Shown here piece after piece: positions 43,671 to 53,397 of a DNA stretch of 64,000 nucleotides (position 1 is the first letter of the stretch; each line of letters begins with the position of its first letter). The notes under the pieces are model-generated. The model saw only the letters and a list, made by a program, of their open reading frames with translations. It searched no databases and was not told the DNA's origin. The DNA comes from Candidatus Jordarchaeales archaeon (lineage in GTDB: Archaea; Asgardarchaeota; Jordiarchaeia; Jordiarchaeales; Freyrarchaeaceae). The position numbers and the translations under genes were made by a program. The DNA lies in contig JAWAHN010000002.1 of NCBI GenBank assembly GCA_038889235.1, positions 138,356 to 202,355 of the forward strand. The letters are read 5' to 3'.

Positions 43671-44030
43671 TCAAAGCTCCCCTACGAATGCCGGAGGACT
43701 GGCAAGATGGATAACTGGAATAAACGTTGCCTTCGGGTCAACCTCAACCGCGTCAACAAACTCAACTTTCTCCTCCTGATGACCGATATAGCGTATGAAG
43801 TTCCCCTTTGGAGGCTTGTCATCGACGAAGTAGATGAAAAGCGGCAGTCCCCTAAGTTCGTAGTAACCAGGGAAACTTCCTATCAATGCACCGTAAACGT
43901 GCTTTCCACTTTTTTCGAAGTGGAATATGTGTGTCCCCCGCTCTCTACTCCACGCTACCAAAAACCTGACGAGGTCAGCCAGACTTTTGAGGCATAAGGG
44001 TACTGCAGGCTTCACAGCGACTTCACTCAT
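43671..44030 (-). CDS. Uncharacterised small protein
   Basis: A 119-residue protein of unknown function. It is mostly alpha/beta with THIFHFEKSGKHVYGALIGS and LPLFIYFVDD, and shows no membrane helix. ATG 44030 has an AGGAGGAGG ribosome-binding site; a longer frame from 44096 would bypass it and is rejected. It is convergent with the methyltransferase gene. Confidence 0.65.
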   Translation of the reverse strand: MSEVAVKPAVPLCLKSLADLVRFLVAWSRERGTHIFHFEKSGKHVYGALIGSFPGYYELRGLPLFIYFVDDKPPKGNFIRYIGHQEEKVEFVDAVEVDPKATFIPVIHLASPPAFVGEL

Positions 44031-44124
44031 AGTTCTTCCTCCTCCTTGAGCGTACTTTACTCCCACCAGCGTGACAAAAACGTTTCTCTTCTCCAAACAA
44101 TTTCCTTTGTTTTTAGTCAGTCAC

Positions 44125-44367
44125 TCAGCTTTCTCCCTTAGAGCAGATGCACGTCATAGTTTCCATGACTCCGTCCATCTGTCTCACCACTCCGAAAACA
44201 AAGTCGTCGAGCTCCTCAACATTCCTTACATTAACTTTCACTATTATATCATAAATCCCGTAAATGAGGTCTGCACATTCAACATTTTTAAGCTCCCTCA
44301 ACTTTAAGAGAACTGGTTTCTCGTGTCCAGAAGCGACTTTTATCAAAATATAAGCACTTAAACCCAC
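44125..44367 (-). CDS. Stand-alone Lrp/AsnC RAM-domain protein
   Basis: About 80 residues with the alpha/beta ligand-binding fold of Lrp/AsnC regulators: LSAYILIKVASG, DLIYGIYDIIVKVNV and MDGVMETMTCIC. There is no DNA-binding domain. GTG 44367 follows GGGGGTG by 6 nt. It is a second such protein in the window (compare 1707-1937) but not closely similar. Confidence 0.75.
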   Translation of the reverse strand: MGLSAYILIKVASGHEKPVLLKLRELKNVECADLIYGIYDIIVKVNVRNVEELDDFVFGVVRQMDGVMETMTCICSKGES

Positions 44368-44411
44368 AACGAACACCCCCCTTACAAGCTCTTCACATGC
44401 ATTGAAGCAAA

Positions 44412-44588
44412 TTGAACAATGAACATAAAAAAGCTTTTCTAAATTTCGAGCCTAAAGATACTCCACGACTCCATAGAGCCCTTACAGGCAACCTGTTTTT
44501 TACCTCATCTAAGGATGCTGTTAAGCGCGCCCTAAGCTTGCTTAAAACAAGCATTGAAAACTCTGAAATTGAAAGCTCACTAAAGTAA
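44412..44588 (+). CDS. Possible small ORF of unknown function
   Basis: A 58-codon frame from TTG 44412 occupies an otherwise empty 264-nt gap. Its second half, KDAVKRALSLLKTSIENSEI, looks like a natural amphipathic helix, and the first half could be a strand. There is no Shine-Dalgarno. It faintly recalls small KEOPS Pcc1-type proteins but is shorter, so I give no assignment. A chance frame remains possible. Confidence 0.25.
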   Translation: MNNEHKKAFLNFEPKDTPRLHRALTGNLFFTSSKDAVKRALSLLKTSIENSEIESSLK

Positions 44589-44640
44589 AAAGAGCTAACC
44601 GGCTGCAGACCGCCATGATGAAACGGGCAGTTTAACCTGC

Positions 44641-44958
44641 TTAAGATGCCAGCTTTACTCTTGGAATTATCGCTGCTCCTTTTTTCAAAGTGCTCCTTTC
44701 CCCGTCAGGGTCGACCTTGAAGCTTTCCCCTCTCACTTCTCCTCCACTTTCCCTTTTCTCTTCTCCGCACATTACGTTCACTCCACCCTCCACAGCCCCT
44801 CCCTCAGTCTCTAAATACTTAAACCCATACACCTCTTGTACTAAAGCCTCAACTTGCCTTTCGACCCTCAAAAGCCTTCGCTCTAAGTCTGATACCATCT
44901 CTAAAACAAGCTTCAATAAATTCTCGTCAACTTTCCCCTTACCCAGCCTGATAACCAT
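44641..44958 (-). CDS. Small predicted coiled-coil protein
   Basis: About 105 residues of unknown family. Residues 10-45 (VDENLLKLVLEMVSDLERRL and on) form a coiled coil; the rest is polar and probably disordered. ATG 44958 has GAGGG 5 nt upstream. It begins about 75 nt after the stop of the polytopic membrane protein gene on the same strand, so cotranscription is plausible. It may be an accessory or not a stable protein. Confidence 0.5.
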   Translation of the reverse strand: MVIRLGKGKVDENLLKLVLEMVSDLERRLLRVERQVEALVQEVYGFKYLETEGGAVEGGVNVMCGEEKRESGGEVRGESFKVDPDGERSTLKKGAAIIPRVKLAS

Positions 44959-45033
44959 GAAATCCCTCATCCCTAGATGAGTTCATTAAGAGGTAAAGGC
45001 GTTCTAGATAAAAAGTTAAGTATACCTCTAATC

Positions 45034-46383
45034 TTACACATTCACTCTTCCCGCCCTAGCAAAACAATATGCAACTGTTGTAAACCACATCACCGCCGTC
45101 ACAGCAATTGCACCTGTCGCATAACTTACTGGCGCGTCAATCAGCAGAGATGTAAATAATGCCATAGCAAGCTCCTCCTTTGCACCCCCGTAAAGGTACA
45201 TTTGCGTGAGAATCTTTGGAAGCTCATAGTGGGGGATGTACAAGTTTAAAAAGTAGTTAAAGTTAACCATTAGAACCCACCAGGAATGTTGCAGCGCGAA
45301 CTGCAAAACAAATGGAGCCAGGATTTTTGGGAAAACTGCAAGCGTTTTCAGGTAGCCGCCTGCAGCCATATCCAAACACAGGAAGGATCCTGCGACAATT
45401 AAGCCGAAAATTGAAAAGTTAAACTTGCGTGCTTTCAAACCCCTAACAGACCCTATTATGGTAACCAGTGAGATAATCCCCAGGCACACGTAGTTTATTC
45501 TCTCATAGAGTAAGCTTGGATTACTTCCCCAAACGATATATCGGGGAATCACTCCCGGAATATAGAGGTACGGCAATCCAATGTATGCAAACAGCAAGAA
45601 AAACACCGTTTCTAGTACAGCTATCGCCTTGTAGGGTGGCTTAGTCAAAGCGACTCCGAACGTTCTCGCTTCAAACTCTGCGGAGCCGGCGTAAAACAGC
45701 CATACAACCGACCCCACAGCCAATGCGTCCACTATGCACATAGTGATAGTGTACGTCACCACTATGTTATTCACCCATAAATCCCAGAACCAGTTGATAA
45801 TGAAAACATGCAATTTCTCCAAGTAGTATATTGAAACTAGATAAATGGGTCCTCCACATATCGCTGCAAACGTTATAAGAGATACAGCCAACTTTACAAG
45901 TCTTTTTTGTTCCCAAAACCACTCACTGGCGTTGAGAACTCTACCCGCGAGTATCACGCTTGAAACAACACTTAGTACTGGGAACAAGACGGGGAGTACA
46001 AAAAGCGCTACCAGAAGTAGTGTGTTAAAGCCATAGAAAATCCTGTACCTTAAAGGTATAATTGTGGTGGTCGTGTCAAGCAGCTGAAGCGTTTTAATTA
46101 TCCTCTCGTGGCTTATAACAGCGAAGAGGAGCCATGGGAGGGAGAAAAATAGGGGGGCAAAAATGTAGTTTATAGCCATGTTTAGCGGGTACATGTGTTC
46201 AACACACTGCAACATGGTGTGAAGTAGAGGATAGCTAAAAACTTCTATGTCGAATGGCAGAGGGTAGGGGCGCAGTTTGACAGGAGAGAATGCGAAGAGA
46301 ACCATGAAGTACAGTGGAGTTAAGAAAACTGACAGCGCCAGCATAAGTCGCGAAAAAACAAATCCTCCAACTTTAAAGCTCAA
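45034..46383 (-). CDS. Polytopic membrane protein of unknown function
   Basis: A 449-residue protein with about ten hydrophobic segments spread over its whole length, few charged loops and no recognisable transporter motif. TTG 46383 follows a GGGGGG tract. No homologue comes to mind; the N-terminal part with VKLRPYPLPFDIEVF and the WFWDLWVNN loop are distinctive. A permease or a lipid/glycan-handling membrane protein are both possible. Confidence 0.7.
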   Translation of the reverse strand: MSFKVGGFVFSRLMLALSVFLTPLYFMVLFAFSPVKLRPYPLPFDIEVFSYPLLHTMLQCVEHMYPLNMAINYIFAPLFFSLPWLLFAVISHERIIKTLQLLDTTTTIIPLRYRIFYGFNTLLLVALFVLPVLFPVLSVVSSVILAGRVLNASEWFWEQKRLVKLAVSLITFAAICGGPIYLVSIYYLEKLHVFIINWFWDLWVNNIVVTYTITMCIVDALAVGSVVWLFYAGSAEFEARTFGVALTKPPYKAIAVLETVFFLLFAYIGLPYLYIPGVIPRYIVWGSNPSLLYERINYVCLGIISLVTIIGSVRGLKARKFNFSIFGLIVAGSFLCLDMAAGGYLKTLAVFPKILAPFVLQFALQHSWWVLMVNFNYFLNLYIPHYELPKILTQMYLYGGAKEELAMALFTSLLIDAPVSYATGAIAVTAVMWFTTVAYCFARAGRVNV

Positions 46384-46556
46384 AAATTTTCCCCCCTGCG
46401 TTTTGCTAGAAGGTCGCTGTCAATTTTTAAATTCCTTTCTAGTGGTGCGCGTTAAACTTCCAAGCTAACATTACTTTTTATACCGAGAAAACAAAAAATA
46501 TTTTCGGTTTGCAATGCAATATTGCAGGTTTAAGGGGGCTTCTGGAGGAGGAATCT

Positions 46557-47057
46557 TTGCTCAAAAAGTTAGACGACGTGAAGAGAGAAATAAAAGAGTA
46601 CCTTAAAGTTTGCAAAGAATACATAAACCGCGTTATCAGCAGTGAGCCGGAAGTGAATTGGGGGGAAAACATAGTTGACGCATACAACGTTCTCTGGGAT
46701 ACTATACTGACGTGTTTAGACGATCTGAGGGAGTACATTCAAGCGCGCAAAAAGGTGGTTAGTGAGTTTGAGGCCCACATGTTCTGGGTTAAACAGGCCC
46801 TCGAAGCCGACAACGTTGAGGATGCCGCCTTCTACCTTAAACACGCCCTAGAAGATTTAATAGACATGAAAAGTTCAGTCCTTGTAGAAAAAGAGCTAGC
46901 GGACAGATTAGAGGAAGAGTTCAACACTATGCTAAAAGTAATGGAGGGCGTTAAGGCCGCGAGGAAGAGAGCCGAACTTTTCGAAGAAACTTACCCCAGA
47001 CTTGAAAAACTAGTCGAAGAAATGATACGAAAGCTTAAAGAATCTAATGATACCTAA
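46557..47057 (+). CDS. Predicted coiled-coil protein of unknown function
   Basis: About 166 residues, almost entirely helical and charged, with heptad patterns throughout (for example KLDDVKREIKEYLKV and the C-terminal YPRLEKLVEEMIRKLKE). TTG 46557 has GGAGGAGG 5 nt upstream; the longer frame from 46509 lacks one. No family recognised. Its 3' end overlaps convergent pyrF by 14 nt. Confidence 0.65.
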   Translation: MLKKLDDVKREIKEYLKVCKEYINRVISSEPEVNWGENIVDAYNVLWDTILTCLDDLREYIQARKKVVSEFEAHMFWVKQALEADNVEDAAFYLKHALEDLIDMKSSVLVEKELADRLEEEFNTMLKVMEGVKAARKRAELFEETYPRLEKLVEEMIRKLKESNDT

Positions 47058-47853
47058 CTTCCCCAAACCTTTCACGTAAAGCTCTGTTAGCTTCTTCCAT
47101 GAATCTCTTAGCAGCCTCACCCGGCCTCCTCGCTTCATAAACCGCGCGCCCAACTATTGCATAGTCTGCTCCCGCCCTGAAGACTTCTCCAATGTCCCCT
47201 CCCTGCGCAGCAACTCCGGGACTGAATATGAGCAGTTTGTCCAGCACTGTTTCTCGCACCTCCTTTACCACATTGGTTCTTGTTGCCCCCACTATTACAC
47301 CGTCAGCTCTCCATTCAACGGCTTTCTCGGCGAAAAACTTGTAGTATGTTTTTACGCTTCCATCGTCTAAGATTATCTTGCGCCCGTAGTTTTCCTCCGC
47401 CCCCTCATGGGACATGTAGACCAGTAGTATAACGCCCTTGCCACGTTTTCTAGCTTCGTCAAATAAGCCTTCCAGCCCCCCCTTCCAGCCGGCGAACGGG
47501 TTTGCTGTTAAAGCATCGAACCCTGCATCGAAAAAATGGGATGCAGCCCACCTGTTAGTGTGCTCGACGTCGTTTATTTTACAATCGATTATCGTCGGTA
47601 AACCGTAATTCCTCGCAGAATCCAGAATCTCCTGCAAATAGCCGTATAACCCTAAGGGAAGTAGGAGTTGGAAGTTAATTTTTAAGCCAGCCACGAAACT
47701 TTCAACATCGTTTAAAATCATTTTAGCCCTTCTGCAAAGTTCACGCGCATCCTCTTCACTTTTCACCTTTGTTGAAACATCCAAAGCCAGTACGATTCGG
47801 CTTCCCCTCTCTGCAGACGCTTTACCGATCATTTTCGAAAAATCGTTATGCAC
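47044..47853 (-). CDS. pyrF: Orotidine 5'-phosphate decarboxylase
   Basis: The last step of UMP synthesis. The 269-residue TIM barrel has VLALDVSTK at the first strand, the catalytic IIDCKINDVEHTN (DxKxxD) and the phosphate-binding SPGVAAQGG and YAIVGRAVYEA. It is longer than the roughly 220-residue euryarchaeal form. GTG 47853 follows GGTGGTGA. No other pyrimidine gene is near. Confidence 0.9.
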   Translation of the reverse strand: MHNDFSKMIGKASAERGSRIVLALDVSTKVKSEEDARELCRRAKMILNDVESFVAGLKINFQLLLPLGLYGYLQEILDSARNYGLPTIIDCKINDVEHTNRWAASHFFDAGFDALTANPFAGWKGGLEGLFDEARKRGKGVILLVYMSHEGAEENYGRKIILDDGSVKTYYKFFAEKAVEWRADGVIVGATRTNVVKEVRETVLDKLLIFSPGVAAQGGDIGEVFRAGADYAIVGRAVYEARRPGEAAKRFMEEANRALRERFGEVRYH

Positions 47854-47887
47854 GCTTCACCACCATCCCAGAGGCGTCTTAAACGTC

Positions 47888-48346
47888 TCAGCAGTCATTA
47901 ACGAGTTTAAGTATGATTTCAATAACTTTTGGCATCGCCTCTTCAACCTCTCGTGAAAGATTAATGCCTATCTCCCTATAATTCTTCGGCTCCACGCCCA
48001 CCAAGAACAGTTCAGGTAAAACCTCCATTTCCCTCGCCACCTTAACCAGCATCTGGATGTCCACGTCGTGTGAAGACGTTAGGCTCTTAACACCACTCTC
48101 CTCTAACTCCTTGGCCCTCAATACATATACGTCGCCCGGTTTTCCTCCCCCAAGGACAGCGTCTATCAGAATAACTTTTTCAGCTTTCTCAAAAAATTCA
48201 AGCAAAAACAGCCCCCCAACACCCCCATCAACAACTTCAACACAGCTAGGTAAAGTGACCTCCCTCAGTTTATTTACAACGTGAATGCCAACCCCCTCAT
48301 CGCCAAGAAGATAGTTACCCACACCAATCACGAAAATCTTACGCAA
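47888..48346 (-). CDS. Hydrogenase maturation endopeptidase-like protein
   Basis: About 152 residues of the HycI/HyaD/FrcD protease family that trims the C-terminus of NiFe-hydrogenase large subunits. FVIGVGNYLLGDEGVG, the metal-binding VVDGGVGG, ILIDAVLGGG and the histidine in TSSHDVDI are visible. TTG 48346 is preferred (GGTGA 4 nt upstream). No hydrogenase gene is in this window, so the target is elsewhere. Confidence 0.82.
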   Translation of the reverse strand: MRKIFVIGVGNYLLGDEGVGIHVVNKLREVTLPSCVEVVDGGVGGLFLLEFFEKAEKVILIDAVLGGGKPGDVYVLRAKELEESGVKSLTSSHDVDIQMLVKVAREMEVLPELFLVGVEPKNYREIGINLSREVEEAMPKVIEIILKLVNDC

Positions 48347-48475
48347 AATCTCACCCAAACAGCAAGTTTCACCAGCTCAAAGAAAAATGCCAAAATAAAT
48401 ACCTTAAACCCTAATGAAGGAAGGATCGTAAAAAGGGTAGGCCAAAAAGATGGTAGGCAGCTAGAGGCAGCTAAC

Positions 48476-49087
48476 TTATTGATTTGACATAACCACTTTT
48501 TCGATGAAGTACCTATGTACCCTCGCGTCATCTGTTAGCTCAGGGTGAAATGCTGTAGCTAACACTTTTTCCTGTTTCACAGCTACAATTTTTCCATTAA
48601 AACTACACAGAACTTCGACTCCACTTCCAACCTCTAGAACTACGGGTGCTCTGATGAATATTCCTCTAAAAACGCCGCCTATAGCTGGTATTTCTAAGTC
48701 GACCTCGAAGGAGTCGTTTTGTCTTCCAAAATGGTTCCTCTCAACGACAATGTCGAGCACGCCGGCGGTAGGCTGATTGGTTTCCCCTAACACTCTATCT
48801 CTCACCTTCCGAGCCAGCACTATCATTCCGGCGCAAGTTCCAAAAACTGGAAATTCTTCCTTCATCTCTTTCAAATAGTCCATCACGCCTGTATGCTCCA
48901 TCATTGAGCCTATTACCGTGCTTTCCCCGCCCGGAATTATAAGTCCATCTACATCCTCTACTTCCCCTCTTTTCTTCACAACTCTGACTTCGCCTTGCAG
49001 CCCAGCTTCTTTTAGTGCCTTCCTGGTAATGTAAACGTGTTCCTCTATTGCTCCCTGAAACCCAAGCACTCCGACGATGGGTCTCAA
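48476..49087 (-). CDS. pdxT: Pyridoxal 5'-phosphate synthase glutaminase subunit
   Basis: A 203-residue class I glutaminase that supplies ammonia to Pdx[21 protein letters not shown], the nucleophile cysteine in [10 protein letters not shown] and the C-terminal AFHPELTDD are all present. The TTG start overlaps the pdxS stop by 4 nt, giving tight coupling. Confidence 0.95.
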   Translation of the reverse strand: MRPIVGVLGFQGAIEEHVYITRKALKEAGLQGEVRVVKKRGEVEDVDGLIIPGGESTVIGSMMEHTGVMDYLKEMKEEFPVFGTCAGMIVLARKVRDRVLGETNQPTAGVLDIVVERNHFGRQNDSFEVDLEIPAIGGVFRGIFIRAPVVLEVGSGVEVLCSFNGKIVAVKQEKVLATAFHPELTDDARVHRYFIEKVVMSNQ

Positions 49088-49989
49088 GCTTCAGCCCCCC
49101 TTTCCTGCATCCTCAACTCAAGCTCCTTGATATCCATCCCCATCATAGATTTCTTCTCATCTATCATCCTTTGAGCTTCAGCGACGACTTCCGGGTCATC
49201 CCAGAACGTCGTTGCTAAGACTATTGCCTTCGCCCTCTCCATTGGGTCTTCGGATTTAAAAATTCCTGAACCTACGAATATCCCGTCGCAGCCCAGGGAC
49301 ATCATCAGAGCAGCGTCTGCAGGTGTAGCTATCCCTCCCGCGGCAAAATTGACTACCGGAAGTCTCCCAAGTCTTCCAACTTCGTAGACAAGCTGGTAGG
49401 AAACCTTAAACTCGCGGGCTAAAGCGACTATCTCTTGCCAGTCTTCTTCTTCAACTATTGCTTTCACTCTCCTTATTTCATTCCTCATAAGCTTCATATG
49501 GCGAACAGCTTCAGCAACATTACCTGTCCCAGCCTCTCCCTTCGTCCTAATCATCGAGGCGCCTTCCTCTATTCGCCTCAATGCCTCACCTAGGTCTTTT
49601 GCCCCATTTACGAAGGGAACCCTGAAATCCCACTTCCAAATGTGCCTTTTCTCGTCAGCCGGGGTTAACACTTCAGATTCGTCGATAGCGTCAACGCCCA
49701 TTTCCTCTAGGACCCTTGCTTCATAGACATGCCCGATTCTACACTTAGCCATAACCGGTATTGAAACGTGGTCCATTATTTCTTCGATAATTTTTAAGCT
49801 TGCAGTCCTGGCAACCCCTCCAGCTTTCCTAACATCGTAAGGAAGCTTGTCGAGCGCCATCACGGCCACGGCGCCTGCGTCCTCAGCTATCTGCGCCTGC
49901 TCAACATTAGTGACGTCCATTATCACGCCATGTTTTTGCATTTTCATGAAGCCTCTTCTCACGCACACTGTTCCAACAACGGGATTCAC
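49084..49989 (-). CDS. pdxS: Pyridoxal 5'-phosphate synthase lyase subunit
   Basis: A 301-residue barrel that makes PLP from ribose 5-phosphate, glyceraldehyde 3-phosphate and ammonia. [11 protein letters not shown] contains the first catalytic lysine, VMAKCRIGH is conserved, and [16 protein letters not shown] with [10 protein letters not shown] lies in the phosphate region. GTG 49989 has GGAGGT 6 nt upstream. It forms the pdxS-pdxT pair. Confidence 0.96.
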   Translation of the reverse strand: MNPVVGTVCVRRGFMKMQKHGVIMDVTNVEQAQIAEDAGAVAVMALDKLPYDVRKAGGVARTASLKIIEEIMDHVSIPVMAKCRIGHVYEARVLEEMGVDAIDESEVLTPADEKRHIWKWDFRVPFVNGAKDLGEALRRIEEGASMIRTKGEAGTGNVAEAVRHMKLMRNEIRRVKAIVEEEDWQEIVALAREFKVSYQLVYEVGRLGRLPVVNFAAGGIATPADAALMMSLGCDGIFVGSGIFKSEDPMERAKAIVLATTFWDDPEVVAEAQRMIDEKKSMMGMDIKELELRMQERGAEA

Positions 49990-50144
49990 GTTCTTACCTC
50001 CTAGTATTAAACTTATTTCTTTAGTGAAGTTATTTCTTCAATAGAGATATAAAAGTGTTTTCGAACTTAAGAGTAGCATTTTTATCCAGGGTAGCGGAGT
50101 ATATGTTTCCAACAACCACCATCAACTCAAGGAAGTGTTAAAGC

Positions 50145-52145
50145 ATGATTCTCTCTTGTGAAAAGCTCTTCGAACCAATAACAATAAAGGGCGTTACATT
50201 GCGCAATAGGGTAGTCATGCCAGCAATGCACTTGGGTTATGCCGAAAACGGATATGTGACGAAGAAACTGATAGATTTCTATGTTGAGAGAGCGAAGAAC
50301 AAAGTCGGCCTGATAATAGTGGGTGGTTGCTACATAAACAAGCACGCGATGGGCGCCCCATCGATGATAGGGATCTCAGACGACCGCTTTATTCCAGGGC
50401 TAAAGGAGCTCGCGGAGGCGGTAAAAGCTCATGGAGCCAAAATAGCCGCTCAGCTCTATCACTCCGGAAGGTACTCCTTTTCCATGATTATAGGAGACCG
50501 AGCCCACGCGCCATCCTCGATAATGTCCAAGCTGACCCGAGAAATTCCGAAGAGGATGACGCTAGACGAGATCGAAAGAACTATAGAAGATTATGGTGAA
50601 GCTGCAAGGAGAGCCAAGGAAGCAGGTTTCGATGCTGTTGAAATTCTCTCCTCGGCCGGGTACCTTATAGGCCAGTTCCTTTCCCCTCTGACAAACAGGA
50701 GAACAGACAAGTATGGCGGGAATTTAAGACAACGGATGAACTTCGCTCTGGAAGTTGTTGAAAGAGTGAGAGAAAAAGTGGGGACAAACTTTCCCATAAT
50801 ATTCAGAGTCGGCGGAGATGACTTCATGGAGGGAGGCAATGATCTACACGAGATGAAGGTGTTCGCAGCTAAACTTGAAGACGCAGGAGTAGACGTGATA
50901 AACGTCACTGGAGGTTGGCACGAAACAACAGTTCCGCAGCTAACTATGAACGTTCCCCGAGGGGCATACGTGTACCTTGCTGAAAACATTAAGGATGCCG
51001 TAGGAATACCGGTGATAGCTTGCAATAGGATAAATGACCCATTGCTAGCAGAATACATCCTCAGACGCAAAAAAGCCGACCTAGTTGGTATAGCTAGAGG
51101 GCTTCTAGCAGACCCCGAGTTTGTAGTAAAAGCCGCTGAGGGGCGGTTCGATGATATAAGGCCGTGCATTGCTTGCACTCAGGGATGTTTTGACAGCGTC
51201 TTCATGCTACAACCTGTAACATGTCTAGTTAACCCCGCAGCGGGCAGGGAGAAAGAATTCGAGCTTAAACCTGCAGTTAAGCCAAAGAAAGTTTTAATAG
51301 CTGGCGGCGGCCCTGCGGGCATGCAGGCAGCCATAATACTGAAGAAGAGGGGTCACGACGTCACAATTTACGAGAAAACGGACAAGTTAGGCGGCCAATT
51401 AATACTGGCAAGTGCACCGAAGGAGCGAAGCGAGTTCAAAGCCTTCATAAACTATCTCCGTAGACAGGTCGAAAAACTCGGAATAAAGGTGGTTTTTGGA
51501 ACGGAGGTTACCCCTGAACTTGTTGAAAGGGAAAAGCCGGACGTCGTAATAGTGGCGACTGGGGCTAGACCTATAAAGCCAAAGATCCCTGGAATAGATA
51601 AGAAAAACGTGGTGTACGCTCACGACGTGCTTGCTGGAAAAGTTTTCGTCGGAGAGAAAGTAGTCATAGTTGGCGGCGGGGGCGTTGGATGCGAAACAGC
51701 CCTTTACTTAACGGATGAAGGGTCAATAGATCCAGAGACTATGATTTTCCTCCTAGAGCGAAGGGCTCTGTCGTTTGAGAGGGCGCTAAAACTCCTGAGA
51801 AAGAGCAGGGACGTGGTTATCGTCGAAATGACGGATAGAATAGCGAGAGACGTAGGTCTAACGACAAGGTGGACAATTAGGCAAAGCTTGGAGCTGAGAA
51901 AAGTGAGAATCGTAACTAATGCTAGAGTGGATGAAATAACCGATGAAGGCGTAATTGTCAACAACGGAGAACAGTTCTTTGAAGCCGACACCGTGGTGAT
52001 AGCTGTTGGATCAGAGCCAAACAACGAGCTTGTTAAACAACTTGAAGGAAAAGTAGCCGAGTTATATGCTGTAGGCGACTGCGTAAACCCCAGGAAAGCG
52101 CTTGAAGCGATACGTGAAGCTACAGAAGTCGCCATGAAAATATGA
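50145..52145 (+). CDS. FadH-like NADH:flavin oxidoreductase with Fe-S cluster
   Basis: A 666-residue enzyme of the 2,4-dienoyl-CoA reductase / trimethylamine dehydrogenase family. The N-terminal FMN barrel (about 1-350) contains RRTDKYGGN. A 4Fe-4S motif CIACTQGCFDS plus a later C follows, and then FAD- and NAD-binding parts (GGGPAGMQAA near 390; VIVGGGGVGCETALYL near 510). The substrate may be an enoyl compound or another electrophile. It is monocistronic and divergent from pdxS. Confidence 0.88.
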   Translation: MILSCEKLFEPITIKGVTLRNRVVMPAMHLGYAENGYVTKKLIDFYVERAKNKVGLIIVGGCYINKHAMGAPSMIGISDDRFIPGLKELAEAVKAHGAKIAAQLYHSGRYSFSMIIGDRAHAPSSIMSKLTREIPKRMTLDEIERTIEDYGEAARRAKEAGFDAVEILSSAGYLIGQFLSPLTNRRTDKYGGNLRQRMNFALEVVERVREKVGTNFPIIFRVGGDDFMEGGNDLHEMKVFAAKLEDAGVDVINVTGGWHETTVPQLTMNVPRGAYVYLAENIKDAVGIPVIACNRINDPLLAEYILRRKKADLVGIARGLLADPEFVVKAAEGRFDDIRPCIACTQGCFDSVFMLQPVTCLVNPAAGREKEFELKPAVKPKKVLIAGGGPAGMQAAIILKKRGHDVTIYEKTDKLGGQLILASAPKERSEFKAFINYLRRQVEKLGIKVVFGTEVTPELVEREKPDVVIVATGARPIKPKIPGIDKKNVVYAHDVLAGKVFVGEKVVIVGGGGVGCETALYLTDEGSIDPETMIFLLERRALSFERALKLLRKSRDVVIVEMTDRIARDVGLTTRWTIRQSLELRKVRIVTNARVDEITDEGVIVNNGEQFFEADTVVIAVGSEPNNELVKQLEGKVAELYAVGDCVNPRKALEAIREATEVAMKI

Positions 52146-52304
52146 ACCAACCTTCCCCCCCAAATTTCTCTCTTCCAAACCCGGATTGTATGGTGAAGCA
52201 AATTAAGAGAGAAAAAATTAAAATTTGAAGCGATACTTTTTCATTAACAATGCCCGCTTTGAAAAAAGTCTCAAACTTACGTCAATCGCGAGGAGGTTAA
52301 TGAA

Positions 52305-53384
52305 TTGGGGAAAATTAAAGTAGCCATCGCAGGTCTTGGAAACTGCGCATCTGCATTAATCCAGGGTGTATACTATTATAGAAATGCGAAGAAGGGAGAC
52401 AAGATTCCCGGGCTAATGCACGTTGATTTTGGAGGGTATTACCCCCGAGACATAGAGTTTGTTTGCGCTTTTGACGTCAACAAAAACAAGATTGGGCGAG
52501 ACATTAGTGAAGCCATATTCGCTGAGCCGAATTGCGTCGCGAAGTTTGCTGATGTTCCAAAATTGGGCGTAGAAGTGCTTCCCGGACCAATATCTGATGG
52601 TGTCGCCCCCCACATGAAGGATGCCTTTTACACTTACGATCCAAACGAACTAGAAGCTGTTGACGTCGCATCAGCCCTCCAAGATTCTGGAGCCGAAATG
52701 TTGGTGAACTTCATTCCCGTCGGCAGCTACGAAGCAACTAGAATATATGCACAGGCGGCAATAGACGCAGGATGCGCCTTCGTAAACTGCATCCCCGAGT
52801 TTATAGCATCGGACCCCGAGTGGGCTAACAAGTTCGAGAGAGCAGGGTTACCCGTGGCTGGAGACGATATAAAGAGCCAGGTGGGAGCAACTATACTCCA
52901 CAGAACCCTCGTAGATCTTCTCGTAAGTAGAGGTGTGAAAATAGAAAGCTCCTATCAGCTAAACATAGGAGGAGACACGGACTTCCTGAACATGACTGTT
53001 GAAGAAAGACTGAAAGCCAAACGCATAAGCAAGACTGAAGCTGTTACAAGTCTTGTACCCTACGACTTCCCGGTGAGGATAGGCCCATCTGACTACGTCC
53101 CCTTCCTTGGAGATAAGAAAGTGTGCTACATACGAATTGAAGGTAAGAAATTCGGGGACGCACCTATAACAATTGACGTTAAACTGGTTGTTGAAGACTC
53201 ACCAAACAGCGCAGGAGTAGTCATAGACGTTATCCGTGCAGTCAAACTTGCACTGGACCGAGGAATATCAGGACCCCTAATAAGCATATCATCTTATGCC
53301 TTCAAGCATCCACCAGTGCAAGTTCCTGACCATATAGCCCGCCAGTGGGTTGAAGAATTCATAGAAGGAAAGAGGGAGCGCTAA
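52305..53384 (+). CDS. myo-Inositol-1-phosphate synthase
   Basis: A 359-residue enzyme converting glucose 6-phosphate to inositol 1-phosphate. IAGLGNCASALIQGVYYY is the NAD site, and GDDIKSQVGATILHR and NIGGDTDFLNM are catalytic-region motifs. In archaea the product feeds archaetidylinositol lipids or di-inositol-phosphate thermolytes. TTG 52305 follows AGGAGG by about 9 nt; an overlapping ATG at 52300 is out of frame. Confidence 0.93.
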   Translation: MGKIKVAIAGLGNCASALIQGVYYYRNAKKGDKIPGLMHVDFGGYYPRDIEFVCAFDVNKNKIGRDISEAIFAEPNCVAKFADVPKLGVEVLPGPISDGVAPHMKDAFYTYDPNELEAVDVASALQDSGAEMLVNFIPVGSYEATRIYAQAAIDAGCAFVNCIPEFIASDPEWANKFERAGLPVAGDDIKSQVGATILHRTLVDLLVSRGVKIESSYQLNIGGDTDFLNMTVEERLKAKRISKTEAVTSLVPYDFPVRIGPSDYVPFLGDKKVCYIRIEGKKFGDAPITIDVKLVVEDSPNSAGVVIDVIRAVKLALDRGISGPLISISSYAFKHPPVQVPDHIARQWVEEFIEGKRER

Positions 53385-53397
53385 AACAGATTTTTGT

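Noticed and set aside
44612-44640. A C/D-box sRNA suggested by ATGATGA at 44616
   Set aside because: No CTGA D box or second C'/D' pair at the right spacing.
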